Shown here in pieces: positions 1 through 8,760 of a stretch of 64,000 nucleotides of DNA. Both the position numbers and the translations under genes were made by a program. The stretch is taken from contig JBBQDN010000006.1 in the NCBI GenBank assembly GCA_038319685.1, positions 1 through 64,000 of the forward strand. Reading direction: 5' to 3'. Every line of letters starts with the position of its first letter. Within the stretch, counting starts at the first letter, position 1. The stretch comes from UBA6022 sp038319685. GTDB lineage: Bacteria > Patescibacteriota > Saccharimonadia > Saccharimonadales > Saccharimonadaceae. The notes under the pieces are model-generated. The model was not told the DNA's origin. It worked only from the letters and a program-made list of their open reading frames with translations, and ran no database searches.

Positions 1-123
1 TCTCAAACGGATGTTGTTGATGCGCTAGCGCGCATAAACAACAAACCGAGGAAGCTCCTCGGCTACAAGAGTTCATTACAAATCGCAAAAGAGAAAGGAT
101 TAATTCTAGAGGGAGTGTCCTGA
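1..123 (+). CDS. IS30-family transposase, C-terminal end (partial)
   Basis: The window opens inside an open frame of 40 codons that ends in TGA. The tail contains ARINNKPRKLLGYKS, the 'N-x-R/K-P-R-K-x-L-G-Y' signature at the C-terminus of IS30-family DDE transposases. The catalytic core lies outside the window, so it cannot be judged whether the copy is intact. A strong hairpin overlaps and follows the stop, as expected near the end of an insertion sequence. The element marks the left side of an accessory region that carries glycosylation genes, a reverse transcriptase and a serine recombinase. Confidence 0.8.
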   Translation, partial: SQTDVVDALARINNKPRKLLGYKSSLQIAKEKGLILEGVS

Positions 124-147
124 TTCGGGGGTGAATTCAGGACCCCC
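117..147. repeat. Hairpin at the 3' end of the IS30 transposase
   Basis: A 27-base imperfect inverted repeat (117-143) has 7-base arms GTCCTGA and TCAGGAC and overlaps the transposase stop codon. A second nested pairing, GGGGGT with ACCCCC, is possible, followed by TTATATT. It could be the terminal inverted repeat of the insertion sequence, a terminator, or both. A 27-base hairpin with the same arms, matching at 20 of 27 positions when one copy is reversed, lies at 42359-42385. Confidence 0.5.
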
Positions 148-225
148 CTTATATTCAAAATAGTAACATAAAGACTAACGATAGCCTAGTGAATTAAATA
201 TTATTGTGTGCGTCAAGAACACGAT

Positions 226-879
226 TTAGTTCGCATGGTTTTGTACGGCTATTAAGTCTTCGCCTTGGATGAAGCAGATGTAACCATTTCCAGTAAGTAG
301 CTGGGTTAGTTCTAGAATCTCCATATGGACTATATATAATATTTCAAGCTTAATTATGCTGGGCCGAAAACCAGCAGCCCATATGTCGTCAAAGATCTCC
401 TTGTCATACCCCTCAGTATCGATTTGTAGCAAATCGATCCGTTTGATGGCGTACTTATCTACTAATTTAGCAAAAGTCATTGTACTGACAAGCTCCTTAA
501 CTGCGTGAGGTTTAAGAAAATCATATCTACTGATGATATGGTTATCTGGCTTGAAAGTTGAGATGCCGTCAGCCCAATCTGGGCATTCGTGATTGACCTT
601 TTCCGTCGGTATGCGCGTAATCTGTGCCTTGCCATTACGCTTAGTGATTGCGACATTTTCAAAGCGCAGGTTTTTTCTAGTAAGATAATTATGCTTTAAC
701 TTTGCAAACATATCTGGCAGAGGCTCTACTAGGATACCGCTCCAGCCTAAATTGCTGACGATATGCCTATACATAGCATCGTGTTTTATACCATCCATAG
801 CCCCGATTTCCACGAAGAATATCTTTCCTTTTAACTTAAGGTTCAGTTCTTCAACATAATCGTCGAACCATTTATTCAT
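226..879 (-). CDS. FkbM-family SAM-dependent methyltransferase
   Basis: This 217-residue protein has the features of FkbM-type O-methyltransferases. A glycine-rich SAM-binding loop lies near residues 22-30 (FVEIGAMDG), a following acidic residue sits in VEPLPD, and the family motif LLQIDTEGYDKEIF lies near residue 150. Such enzymes often methylate sugars or other groups in surface glycans. The start codon overlaps the last 8 bases of the upstream glycosyltransferase, which implies translational coupling. Together with that gene this suggests modification of a surface polysaccharide, but the substrate cannot be deduced. No signal peptide or membrane segment is seen, so it is cytoplasmic. Confidence 0.85.
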   Translation of the reverse strand: MNKWFDDYVEELNLKLKGKIFFVEIGAMDGIKHDAMYRHIVSNLGWSGILVEPLPDMFAKLKHNYLTRKNLRFENVAITKRNGKAQITRIPTEKVNHECPDWADGISTFKPDNHIISRYDFLKPHAVKELVSTMTFAKLVDKYAIKRIDLLQIDTEGYDKEIFDDIWAAGFRPSIIKLEILYIVHMEILELTQLLTGNGYICFIQGEDLIAVQNHAN

Positions 880-1990
880 TAGTTTTGCCTATGTGACTGG
901 CTGACATTTGCTGACTAAAAATACCTTCGAGCTTATCTATGGTTTTATCCCACCCGAATTCAGAGGCCTTTACGAGACCATTTTCAATGAGCCTTTTTCG
1001 AAGATCTTTGTCATCCAGAGCTTTCGCTATTCCTTCAGCTAGAGCTCGTGGGTCCCTAGGAGGTACGATGACCGCTGTTTCGTTCGAGACAGCGTATTCT
1101 CGTATACCACCCGAGTCAGTTGTTACGAGTGGTATACCGCACGCCAAAGCCTCCAGGCCCGGCAAACCAAAGCCCTCGGCCCACGACGATGACACAAAGA
1201 CGTCCGCCGAAGCGTATATATGCTTGAGCGCGTCCTGAGATGGTGATAGCAAAACATCAACATGCTCATCGGAAATCATATCCTCTATGGGTAACGCTGA
1301 GATAAGTAATAACTTTAAATCTGGCTTTATCGTAGACAAGAGGGCGAGCGCATAGTAGAGGTCTTTTAATCCTTTCCAAATTTGTCCATTATAAATAGCC
1401 AGTACTGTTGGGTGCTGACCATTATCAATACTGGGTCTAGATGGTAAGAACTGTGTCCTGTCGATCCCCATAGGAATGACCGTTGCCTGTACTTGGTATT
1501 TCTTATGCACTTCAGATTCGACCCAACTAGAATTACACAGTATTGTTAGAGGCAACTGTAAGGCCTGCTCGAATGTGTCTGCTGCAAGTTCAGTTGGACT
1601 GGCACTATCTAAGAAAGATATTGTTTCATCATGCTGCATGAACCAGAAAGATCTGGCTTTAGGGAAGATATTGCAGCCGTACGCAACGGGGAAGCTGCAT
1701 GCTACATAAATATCTGGTTCTAGGGTCTGTATACTATTAGGATTGAACCCGATTAATTTCTGTCGGCTATTATCAAAATCGCATGGTACGTACTTTACTG
1801 GTACGGTTATTGGGAACGGTAGTTCGTCATTAAAAGGGTTTAGAGTCCAGATCTCAACATTGTGACCCCGAGCAGCTAGTCTATTTGCGTGCTCAAAAAC
1901 TACACGAATTCCACCGGACGCAATATTACACTGAACCATGCAATAGACAATTTTCATAAGATATCTTGTGACCGATCTGATAATTTTCAT
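872..1990 (-). CDS. Glycosyltransferase family 4 (GT-B fold)
   Basis: This 372-residue GT4-type glycosyltransferase has an N-terminal acceptor domain with the usual glycine turn (CNIASGGIRVVFEHANRL). The C-terminal nucleotide-sugar domain carries the E-x7-E region EGFGLPGLEALACGIPLV followed by TTDSGGIREY. An internal ATG at 1957 gives MKIVYCMVQ, a very typical GT4 start, so the first 11 codons may be untranslated; neither start has a clear ribosome-binding site or close -10 box. The gene overlaps the FkbM gene by 8 bases. It probably adds a sugar to a cell-surface glycan using an NDP-sugar donor, but donor and acceptor are unknown. Confidence 0.85.
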   Translation of the reverse strand: MKIIRSVTRYLMKIVYCMVQCNIASGGIRVVFEHANRLAARGHNVEIWTLNPFNDELPFPITVPVKYVPCDFDNSRQKLIGFNPNSIQTLEPDIYVACSFPVAYGCNIFPKARSFWFMQHDETISFLDSASPTELAADTFEQALQLPLTILCNSSWVESEVHKKYQVQATVIPMGIDRTQFLPSRPSIDNGQHPTVLAIYNGQIWKGLKDLYYALALLSTIKPDLKLLLISALPIEDMISDEHVDVLLSPSQDALKHIYASADVFVSSSWAEGFGLPGLEALACGIPLVTTDSGGIREYAVSNETAVIVPPRDPRALAEGIAKALDDKDLRKRLIENGLVKASEFGWDKTIDKLEGIFSQQMSASHIGKTNE

Positions 1991-2128
1991 TTGGTGCGGA
2001 GCTACAGAACCTACTTAAACTTTTTTCTGCGTTAATTGAAGGTAACTTATCGAACATTCCAAAAATGCCCGAACCAACAAATATCCCCCAGCCGATCATC
2101 TATTAATTCGCTCATAACGCCCATGCTT

Positions 2129-2155
2129 TTGAACTGAGTTACATAACACTATAAT
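2129..2155 (+). promoter_or_regulatory. Promoter of the reverse transcriptase gene, probably leaderless
   Basis: TTGAAC (2129-2134) and a perfect TATAAT (2150-2155) are 15 bases apart. The -10 box ends 6 bases before the ATG, so transcription should begin at or next to the start codon. No ribosome-binding site is present. Confidence 0.6.
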
Positions 2156-2161
2156 AAGCAT

Positions 2162-3712
2162 ATGATAATAGTCGACACGCAACGTTCATACCTTATGGTC
2201 AAGGAAGACGCTAAAAGCGGAATGAACTTCGTGCGCTATCCTTATGAGATTGAGCTATTCGAACGGCAGCACTCAGCCGAACTAATTCGAATTAAAAGCG
2301 AACTAGAACACGGCACATATGTACCGAAGTCATGTGGTTTTGCAAACGTTCCTAAGGGAAAAGGTGCTGTAAGACCGGGAGCTATACTTACTTTAGAGGA
2401 CCAAATTGCATATACTATGCTCGTCGACAGCCTGTATCCTAGCATTCACAGTGAGCTTGCAAGCCTTCAGGGTGTCTCGGATTTTGCCTATCAACTACAA
2501 CCAGTCAATGCAACGACATGGTATAAACATCAATTTAGATGCTGGGATGACTTCAAAAATGAAAGTCTCGACAAAATCAACTCAGGCTATCAGTTTGTCG
2601 TGATAACGGATGTAACTGGTTGCTATGAGAACATCGACCTCAATCTACTACTTGCTGACCTTAGGCGTATTGGCGCACCAGCGGATACAATCACTATCAT
2701 CAGAAAGATGCTCAAGAAGTGGAGTCAAGTAGGTACAAAAGGACTTCCTCAAGGAGTTAGCGCATCCCATCTGCTAGCAAAGCTTTATATGAGCGGTATC
2801 GACATTGAGATGCGAGACGCAGGATATGAGGAGTTTCGCTTTGTAGATGACATACGTATTTTTTGTAACTCCATACCCGAAGCTAAAAAGGCACTCATGA
2901 CTCTTACTGAGATAGTGAGGCGACGAGGACTTAACCTGCAATCTGCAAAATCAAAAATATTGCAGGCAGCCGAAGCTAAGCTGGAGATTGCCGGCAAAGC
3001 AACCGTTATTGACGCTCTTCACGCGCGCCTAAGGAGCGAGATCGTCGACATGATAGAAGTCGACGGATACCCTTATGCGATTGAGGTCCAAATCAATACA
3101 GGTATACCCAACACTGAACAGCTAAATATTATCAAACAGGCATTTCGTGATTATTTTCTCTTAGGAAACGACTCAGATTTTGACAAGTCATTATTTCACT
3201 ATCTTCTGAACAAGCTTGGCAATGCTTCTGATGATACCGCTGTTGCTTACTGTTTAGACCTTCTCGAACGTCATCCCGAAGAAACTGCCGCCGTCCTTAA
3301 GTATTTATCCAAACAGACTAATCCACCCGCTTATTTCGCGCAGCTACTGGAGTTCATTAATTCCGAGAACGCTGTATACGATTACCAAAATTATCAAATC
3401 ATCGAGTGGCTTATTGAAAAAGGATGCGACACAACAGGTTTCAAGTTGCTGCTACGTGCTACGGGATTTGATAATAACAAACCTTCTTATTATCGAGCGA
3501 AAGCCAAACAAGGTCTTGGTAATTTTGGCATACATACGGACATGATAAGAATTAGAGATAGTCTGAACGATGCACCTAGCACACAGGAAAAAAACGCGAC
3601 TATATGCTCACTATCAAATATGGAAAATAGCCTCAGGAACGCCTTTCTTGGTGAGGTTTCGTCATCTAACTCAGAGCTTCAAAACGCCTGCGACCATACA
3701 AGAGCAGCTTAA
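2162..3712 (+). CDS. Stand-alone reverse transcriptase with a helical C-terminal region (candidate defence-associated RT)
   Basis: This 516-residue protein has an RT palm and fingers domain over roughly residues 30-280. Motifs seen are VVITDVTGCYENID with catalytic Asp150, GLPQGVSASHLLAKLYM (motif 4), FVDD at 227-230 with Asp229 and Asp230, and GLNLQSAKSKI (motif 6). The QG-x3-S motif 4 argues against a diversity-generating retroelement RT. The retron VTG motif and group II intron maturase and endonuclease domains are not seen. The remaining C-terminal part looks helical and repeat-like, as in the AbiA/AbiK and 'unknown group' RTs that act in phage defence. The 3' end overlaps the convergent DUF4365 protein gene by 4 bases. 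The RT call is firm; the defence role is inferred. Confidence 0.85.
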   Translation: MIIVDTQRSYLMVKEDAKSGMNFVRYPYEIELFERQHSAELIRIKSELEHGTYVPKSCGFANVPKGKGAVRPGAILTLEDQIAYTMLVDSLYPSIHSELASLQGVSDFAYQLQPVNATTWYKHQFRCWDDFKNESLDKINSGYQFVVITDVTGCYENIDLNLLLADLRRIGAPADTITIIRKMLKKWSQVGTKGLPQGVSASHLLAKLYMSGIDIEMRDAGYEEFRFVDDIRIFCNSIPEAKKALMTLTEIVRRRGLNLQSAKSKILQAAEAKLEIAGKATVIDALHARLRSEIVDMIEVDGYPYAIEVQINTGIPNTEQLNIIKQAFRDYFLLGNDSDFDKSLFHYLLNKLGNASDDTAVAYCLDLLERHPEETAAVLKYLSKQTNPPAYFAQLLEFINSENAVYDYQNYQIIEWLIEKGCDTTGFKLLLRATGFDNNKPSYYRAKAKQGLGNFGIHTDMIRIRDSLNDAPSTQEKNATICSLSNMENSLRNAFLGEVSSSNSELQNACDHTRAA

Positions 3713-6700
3713 ATATTATGTATCTCTAACCAAGCATCTATAGTCTTCGTTATGTCTTGTAAGGCTATAGGGTTTAATCTAAAACGTGTATTCAGTGCTA
3801 TTCTGATCAGTTTAATCACCTCATCTTTGTCGTGATTACGCGTTGCTTCACTTAGGACTAAATTCACGACAAGGCTCTTGTCGACTAGTGTGACCTGCTT
3901 ATAGAACTCATAAAGGAAATTCACCAAAACAACTACCATTGATGCCGTTATAACTTCAGGTCTTGATAGAGTACTCAGAGCATTTGTGAGTGGAGTTTGC
4001 GGTGACCACTTTGCGGTCTTGGCTGCATTCATAAGGATTTGCGGGCTTATAGAGACATGGTGATAGTTATGACTAATAAGCTCAACAGTTGCACGTTCAT
4101 ATTCCTCGAGGGACATTTGCTCACTATCGTACTGATGAGCGAGAAGTGCTTGCGTCCAAACACCGTGTGTACCAAAAGTAGCAGCGCTTAGACCACGTAA
4201 ACCTGCGTCGTCAGAATAGAAAATTCTAGACTCTCCGATAGCTAACTTAATCGTGTCTAGCTGAGCTTCGTTAATAAGGTCATCTAGTTTTTCTGGTGCG
4301 CTTGAGTTTGTTTCAATTGTATCGATTTGATCCTGCGTCAGTGCCTCTACTTGTGTATTTGCATCTACCCATTTAGCAAGCTGCTTCAAATGACCAAGTT
4401 GTTGGCGCTGCTCTTTGGCGGTAATCTCCTGCCTAATGTACTGACCATTCCTTTTATACAGAGTCATTGACTTCTTTTTCCCGACAGACTCATGCTGCGT
4501 GATAAGTGCAAATATTAGGTCTTTTGTACGCTGCGCAATGACTAGTTTACCTAAACCGATTTCAGCAGGCTTTAGACCAAGCATATTAAGAGTAATTAGA
4601 GCCGTAATATCGGCGACTATTACCGGGCTGTCTGTGTCATCCAGTAGCTCTTGTGCTTGTTGCGTTTCTTCGACAGTACCGTTTGCCACCCTAATGCCAA
4701 GGTCGGGCGTAGCCATCAACGCATAGAAGACTTCGATTACGTTTTTACCAACAATCTTCGCAAAAAGATCGATAGTTAGTTTGCCTTCTTTATACATCTG
4801 CTCAGTACTTTCTGCCTGTTCTGCAGATTGATCTAGTTGTTTCAGAAGGGGGTCAAAATTATTATCAGCCCCAACGTTGAAACTCATTAAATCATTGCGT
4901 TCACTAAAGCGACGTTCAAAGTTTTTCATAGAGTCCTGAAGAGCGTAAACATACTTACTTTGGACTTCTGTAAGTTCTACCTCATTTTTAGTAAGGTGGT
5001 TCTCACTTAACACAATACTGTCACCTTTTTTCTTGCCAACAAAACCGCGCTTTTCAGCATCCTCTAGTGTTATTTCATTATTACTGATTTCTGGTTCATA
5101 AGAGCTTTCAATTAAGAAGTAACCGCCTTCATATATAAGAGCTGAATTTTCTTGAACAACTTTCACGTCAACTACTTTTGATATGCTACTAGAGTTTTCG
5201 AGTCCAAGGAATATAGAGATGTAGGCACTATGTGCATCTGGCTCATTAGGATAACGTCGCCGTGCGTCATAGATAATCTCAAGTGTACGCAAGGGTTGAT
5301 TGCGTGACTGATATAGGTTAGATAGCTGTACTTCAGACAAAAGACTCAGCTCCGCTAAATTGATAGCACTACCTAGGTATTCGTCGAGTGACTTAACATT
5401 CTTTGTGCGCAGATCGATAATTGCACGATTAAGACGAGCTTCTTCATCTTCAGGATGTTCATCTATGTAAACAGTAAGAACTGCCCTTGCGCTTGGTAGG
5501 TCTTGAAGCTCTAGATACGAACCCCATTCGAATTGCGTAACATTTCGACTCGTACCAGTCTGTTCGCGAATTTTCTTAGCTTTTGCGATAACATCGTCGT
5601 AACGACCAATTTGAAAAAGGCTTCTTAGGTATCGCTGCATATAAGGATTGTCGGAAGGAGATTTGAAAACTTGACCATAGCTTTTAGCTGCTATATCAAA
5701 CTTTTCATTAGCATAAGCCTCCTCTGCAATGTCCAGTATTAGTTTTTCAGGCGTGTCTTCATTTATCAGGCGCTGAGCTTTCTCAAGATTACGAATGCTA
5801 CTTTCACTACTTTGCTTTATTCGGTCCAGTCTTGCTAGGAACAGGTAGCCTACTAAAGAAGTTGCAGGATTTTCAATTAATAAGTCGGCTAGTGATTGTG
5901 CTTGTTCAAGCTTTTCTTGTACCAGAAGAATATCAAATAGGTTCTCGCTCATATCTACATAAAGGTCTTCCGTCTTTTCGTGAGTATTTAAAAACTCTTG
6001 TGCTAACTCTAATGCCTCATCATACTTCTTCTGATATTTAAGAGTGTCGACAAGCATAATTGGCAGTTCAGGCATCGATGAGTCATTTTCGATCATTTGT
6101 TTAAAGTAAGCTTCTGCTATTTCAAACTTACCGGCTTCCATCGCAATAATGGCTGCATTTTTTATATACATATCGTTGTCAGGCACTAGGTCCATTAATT
6201 CTTCGTTAGCTTTTTCGGCATCGCAGTCTTGCCCTAAAACTCGATATCCCATTGCAATGTCGAAGAGCCATATGGAGTTATATTTGCGGTCTTCAATATT
6301 CGGCAAACCTTTCCATGCTTTTTGTAAAAGCGCAACAGCTCTTTTGACACGTTCTATTTGATCTGGGTTGAGTAACCCACGTCGAGCCGCACGATCTGTA
6401 TTGATGACTGACTCCAAAATATTAATTCCGAGATCTGCAGCGACATTTGGATCGCCGTCAGAGTCTTCACTCACAGCTTTCTCCAAATAGACCAAGGCTT
6501 CTTGGTCAAGACCTTGTTCTTTTGCGGCAGTGCTTAGGGCATGTGCAACTGATGAGTCATTCAATACAGCGGCATCAATGACACTGAGAATATCATCTAG
6601 ACTCTTACCAAGACGTGTCATAGCTTGAATTTTAGCCGATGAGGCATAAGCATCTAATGGGCTAGTCGTAAGCACTAAGTCTGCTTGATCGACTGCTTTT

Positions 6701-7488
6701 TGATATTCACCCTGCAGGATGTGCGCCATAGCCTTGTTGACCTGAGCCTTGGGCAAATCTGGCTGAAACTCATATGCCTCTAGAAAATTCTTTGCGCCCT
6801 TATCCGGCTGTTCCAAATGGCATTGTGCTGCTGCAATATTAGACAGTATTCTAAATTTAGAATACGCATCCGCTTCATCCCATCGACGTTCTTTTAAGTC
6901 GAGTAGATACGGTAAGGCTTCACTGTACCGAAACTCTTCGAGAAGTTTCTTCCCAATATCGATCTCATTTGTGAGACCTTCGCCGACTCTTTTTCTTAGG
7001 TCATCGACAGTACTTCTTTTCTTGAGAAATAATTCAGCCCAAGCTTCTATGTAACCCGTCTCAGTCTTACTAAACGACTGCTCTTCAATAAGATCAAGTG
7101 TTTTAGACTTAGCGCTTGCTGCGTAGTTTAGTTGGTTAACGCTCTCTTCGTCTAGATACAACCAATATACTTTTCCTGACTCATTGTCAGCTACCAACAG
7201 CATGACTGGTTGTATGGTTTTACAGTACTCGAGGAAACCGACAGGGCAAGTGAATTTAAGCTTGCCTGTTTGAGCCAGCGTTTTTGCTTGCGCTTTGAAA
7301 GTTCCTAAAAGTTGATCTTTTTCATCTTGAATGTCTAAGTCACCGTCTGTATTCGCCCAACTATCGTGGGCAACGATATTAGATGCGACTCTGCCATGTC
7401 TAGCCAAAGTACCATTAATAAGAGAAACAGACTCCACATCGGTGAAGCTTGTTTTTCCGTGAGATGGTATCTTGTTTGATTTAGCCAT
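3709..7488 (-). CDS. Large DUF4365 - TPR - PIN-like protein (candidate defence effector)
   Basis: The protein is 1259 residues from the ATG at 7488, which has a TAAAAT box 7 bases upstream; an in-frame ATG at 7527 is less likely. The first ~150 residues resemble DUF4365, a PD-(D/E)xK nuclease-like fold: DGDLDIQDEK, then GTFKAQAKTL with a Q-x-K core, then a Cys-Pro-Val-Gly-Phe stretch and VMLLVADNESGKVYWLYL. A long array of TPR-like helical hairpins fills the middle (about residues 160-780). The C-terminal third has a PIN-like pattern, with VIVADITALITLNMLGL early and IFYSDDAGLRGLS plus GTHGVWTQALL later. Such multidomain proteins are common in defence islands. It converges on the reverse transcriptase gene. 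Its function is not established. Confidence 0.75.
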   Translation of the reverse strand: MAKSNKIPSHGKTSFTDVESVSLINGTLARHGRVASNIVAHDSWANTDGDLDIQDEKDQLLGTFKAQAKTLAQTGKLKFTCPVGFLEYCKTIQPVMLLVADNESGKVYWLYLDEESVNQLNYAASAKSKTLDLIEEQSFSKTETGYIEAWAELFLKKRSTVDDLRKRVGEGLTNEIDIGKKLLEEFRYSEALPYLLDLKERRWDEADAYSKFRILSNIAAAQCHLEQPDKGAKNFLEAYEFQPDLPKAQVNKAMAHILQGEYQKAVDQADLVLTTSPLDAYASSAKIQAMTRLGKSLDDILSVIDAAVLNDSSVAHALSTAAKEQGLDQEALVYLEKAVSEDSDGDPNVAADLGINILESVINTDRAARRGLLNPDQIERVKRAVALLQKAWKGLPNIEDRKYNSIWLFDIAMGYRVLGQDCDAEKANEELMDLVPDNDMYIKNAAIIAMEAGKFEIAEAYFKQMIENDSSMPELPIMLVDTLKYQKKYDEALELAQEFLNTHEKTEDLYVDMSENLFDILLVQEKLEQAQSLADLLIENPATSLVGYLFLARLDRIKQSSESSIRNLEKAQRLINEDTPEKLILDIAEEAYANEKFDIAAKSYGQVFKSPSDNPYMQRYLRSLFQIGRYDDVIAKAKKIREQTGTSRNVTQFEWGSYLELQDLPSARAVLTVYIDEHPEDEEARLNRAIIDLRTKNVKSLDEYLGSAINLAELSLLSEVQLSNLYQSRNQPLRTLEIIYDARRRYPNEPDAHSAYISIFLGLENSSSISKVVDVKVVQENSALIYEGGYFLIESSYEPEISNNEITLEDAEKRGFVGKKKGDSIVLSENHLTKNEVELTEVQSKYVYALQDSMKNFERRFSERNDLMSFNVGADNNFDPLLKQLDQSAEQAESTEQMYKEGKLTIDLFAKIVGKNVIEVFYALMATPDLGIRVANGTVEETQQAQELLDDTDSPVIVADITALITLNMLGLKPAEIGLGKLVIAQRTKDLIFALITQHESVGKKKSMTLYKRNGQYIRQEITAKEQRQQLGHLKQLAKWVDANTQVEALTQDQIDTIETNSSAPEKLDDLINEAQLDTIKLAIGESRIFYSDDAGLRGLSAATFGTHGVWTQALLAHQYDSEQMSLEEYERATVELISHNYHHVSISPQILMNAAKTAKWSPQTPLTNALSTLSRPEVITASMVVVLVNFLYEFYKQVTLVDKSLVVNLVLSEATRNHDKDEVIKLIRIALNTRFRLNPIALQDITKTIDAWLEIHNI

Positions 7489-7867
7489 TACATCTATTTT
7501 ATACCGTGCACGATGTTTCACTTGCATACTCGTATTTTTTATTTCATATTTTTACAAAGTATAGGGGGGTAGTCGCCCTATCACCCCTGTTAATGCGACT
7601 CCGCAGTATAAATGCCTAATTTATGGGCGCAGCTTTGCCAAGCGTTTTTTGGTAATGCCGAATATTTGGGAACAACTATGAAAAATGTGTTTTTCTGATA
7701 AAAATCGACACTCACTTTGAACGTGATACAAATACCTGTTGCACCGATAAAGCTGGTATAATCAGAGTTGTCTAAAACCGATATCATCAATCGCATTATT
7801 TGCGTGTTTATGCCCTAAAATGGACGACTCACGTAAAAGTATTCGGCGTAAGCTGGTATTGGTTTTA
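7489..7867. other. Intergenic stretch without a convincing gene
   Basis: The leader side of the DUF4365 gene runs into about 370 bases with only short frames of poor character. A 68-codon minus-strand frame (7590-7796) has no ribosome-binding site and no recognisable protein pattern. The stretch ends at a terminator that faces the + direction, so a short + strand transcript may exist here. No RNA family is recognised. Confidence 0.4.
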
Positions 7868-7892
7868 GACGACCTGTGGGTCGTCCTTTTTT
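7868..7892 (+). terminator. Rho-independent terminator
   Basis: GACGACC and GGTCGTC form a 7-bp stem with a short loop, followed by C and a run of six T. No annotated + strand gene ends just before it, which hints at a small untranslated transcript upstream. Confidence 0.75.
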
Positions 7893-7928
7893 ATGCGACT
7901 CACTTTGTAAAACCATGAAAGGACAAGT

Positions 7929-8366
7929 ATGGGATTATTCAGTAGAGCCAAGGAAGCATATCTCAAGAGTGAGAACAGGCGTGCGGTGACATTAGTAAAT
8001 GCAGAGTATATGGGCGGCTATAGTGATAAAAAGAAAGCGCTTGGGAACTTATCATTTTACGAACAACAAGTCGAATTCAAAGTAGCCCTAAACAGCAAAG
8101 CATCATTCACCATTCCAGTTTCTCAAATCAAGAACATAGAAACTGAAGGCAAGGATGAAGTAAGTCGACGAGTCACGGTCACGCGTTTAATAGCAGTCGG
8201 CATCTTTGCCTTCGCATTACAGAAAAAGCGTGAAGACAAAGATGCTTACGTCACGATCGAACTTTCAGACGGTCAGGAAGTAATTTTTCATATTAAGAAC
8301 AAATCGCCAGTTGAAGTGAAGATTGTACTGTCAAAAGTAGCCACATTGATAAAGCAGAATAGTTAG
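7929..8366 (+). CDS. Small cytoplasmic protein, possibly PH/GRAM-like
   Basis: This 145-residue protein begins MGLFSRAKEAYLKSENRR. It shows alternating beta-strand segments (GNLSFYEQQVEFKV, ASFTIPVSQIKNIE, DAYVTIELSDGQEVIFHI) and a C-terminal helix, a pattern like bacterial PH or GRAM domains. A short hydrophobic stretch near residues 88-97 (LIAVGIFAFAL) could touch a membrane. A possible weak ribosome-binding site, GAAAGGA, lies 8 bases upstream. The gene stands alone between a terminator and a gene-poor stretch. It sits in the accessory region left of the recombinase and has no firm function. Confidence 0.6.
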   Translation: MGLFSRAKEAYLKSENRRAVTLVNAEYMGGYSDKKKALGNLSFYEQQVEFKVALNSKASFTIPVSQIKNIETEGKDEVSRRVTVTRLIAVGIFAFALQKKREDKDAYVTIELSDGQEVIFHIKNKSPVEVKIVLSKVATLIKQNS

Positions 8367-8548
8367 GCTTGACGCCAAGTGGCTCACGAAACATAATAGA
8401 ATACATTAACAATTTACCCGAATTCATTGTGTAGCCAACGCGGAGACTGAACCGCCATAAAAAACTCTGGGGCGTTTACAGCGAATTAACTTTATAAGTA
8501 TACGAGGTACGTCCTCGGCAAAAAAACGGGCTTATTTTGCGGACTAAC

Positions 8549-8569
8549 TGAAGCATTTGCTTCAAGGAG
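8549..8569 (+). promoter_or_regulatory. Hairpin abutting a Shine-Dalgarno sequence
   Basis: TGAAGCA and TGCTTCA form a near-perfect inverted repeat whose last base touches the AGGAG (8565-8569) of the next small gene. The stem could limit ribosome access or mark an RNA-level control point. Confidence 0.45.
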
Positions 8570-8576
8570 TCGTGAG

Positions 8577-8708
8577 ATGCCCGTATCTCTTCAAAACATA
8601 CCAGATCTAGAGCTAGTTACATTACTTAGCATTCTTACTACGTACGCCGAAGCGGAGTCACAACCAAAGCCCTACTTGATAAAAGACGGCTTAAAAATCA
8701 TCTTTTAG
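8577..8708 (+). CDS. Small protein upstream of the serine recombinase (43 aa)
   Basis: An ATG frame of 43 codons has an ideal AGGAG seven bases before the start and ends with TAG. The peptide begins MPVSLQNIPDLELVTLLSIL and continues with an acidic then basic half, so it looks like a short helical, soluble protein. It lies 52 bases before the recombinase gene on the same strand, although that gene has its own -10 box. By position it could be a recombination directionality factor or another accessory protein of the element, but no family is recognised. The good ribosome-binding site is the main evidence that it is translated. Confidence 0.55.
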   Translation: MPVSLQNIPDLELVTLLSILTTYAEAESQPKPYLIKDGLKIIF

Positions 8709-8748
8709 TCCATAACCTAAAGTAGCTCTAACTATTAGCCATTGATTA

Positions 8749-8754
8749 TATAAT
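8749..8754 (+). promoter_or_regulatory. -10 box of the recombinase gene, probably leaderless
   Basis: A perfect TATAAT ends 6 bases before the ATG at 8761. No ribosome-binding site is present, and no good -35 hexamer is seen 17 bases upstream. Confidence 0.55.
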
Positions 8755-8760
8755 GGTTAC

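Noticed and set aside
2162..3712. Diversity-generating retroelement acting on the tail-fibre-like proteins
   Set aside because: The RT motif 4 reads QGVSAS rather than the DGR-type (I/V/L)GxxxSQ, and no template/variable repeat pair was seen near the RT or in the fibre genes.
7590..7796. 68-codon minus-strand frame downstream of the DUF4365 gene region
   Set aside because: No ribosome-binding site or close -10 box, atypical composition and no recognisable protein pattern; kept only as intergenic.
7820..7915. 31-codon + strand frame across a terminator
   Set aside because: It runs through the stem and T run at 7868-7892 and has no ribosome-binding site, so translation is unlikely.
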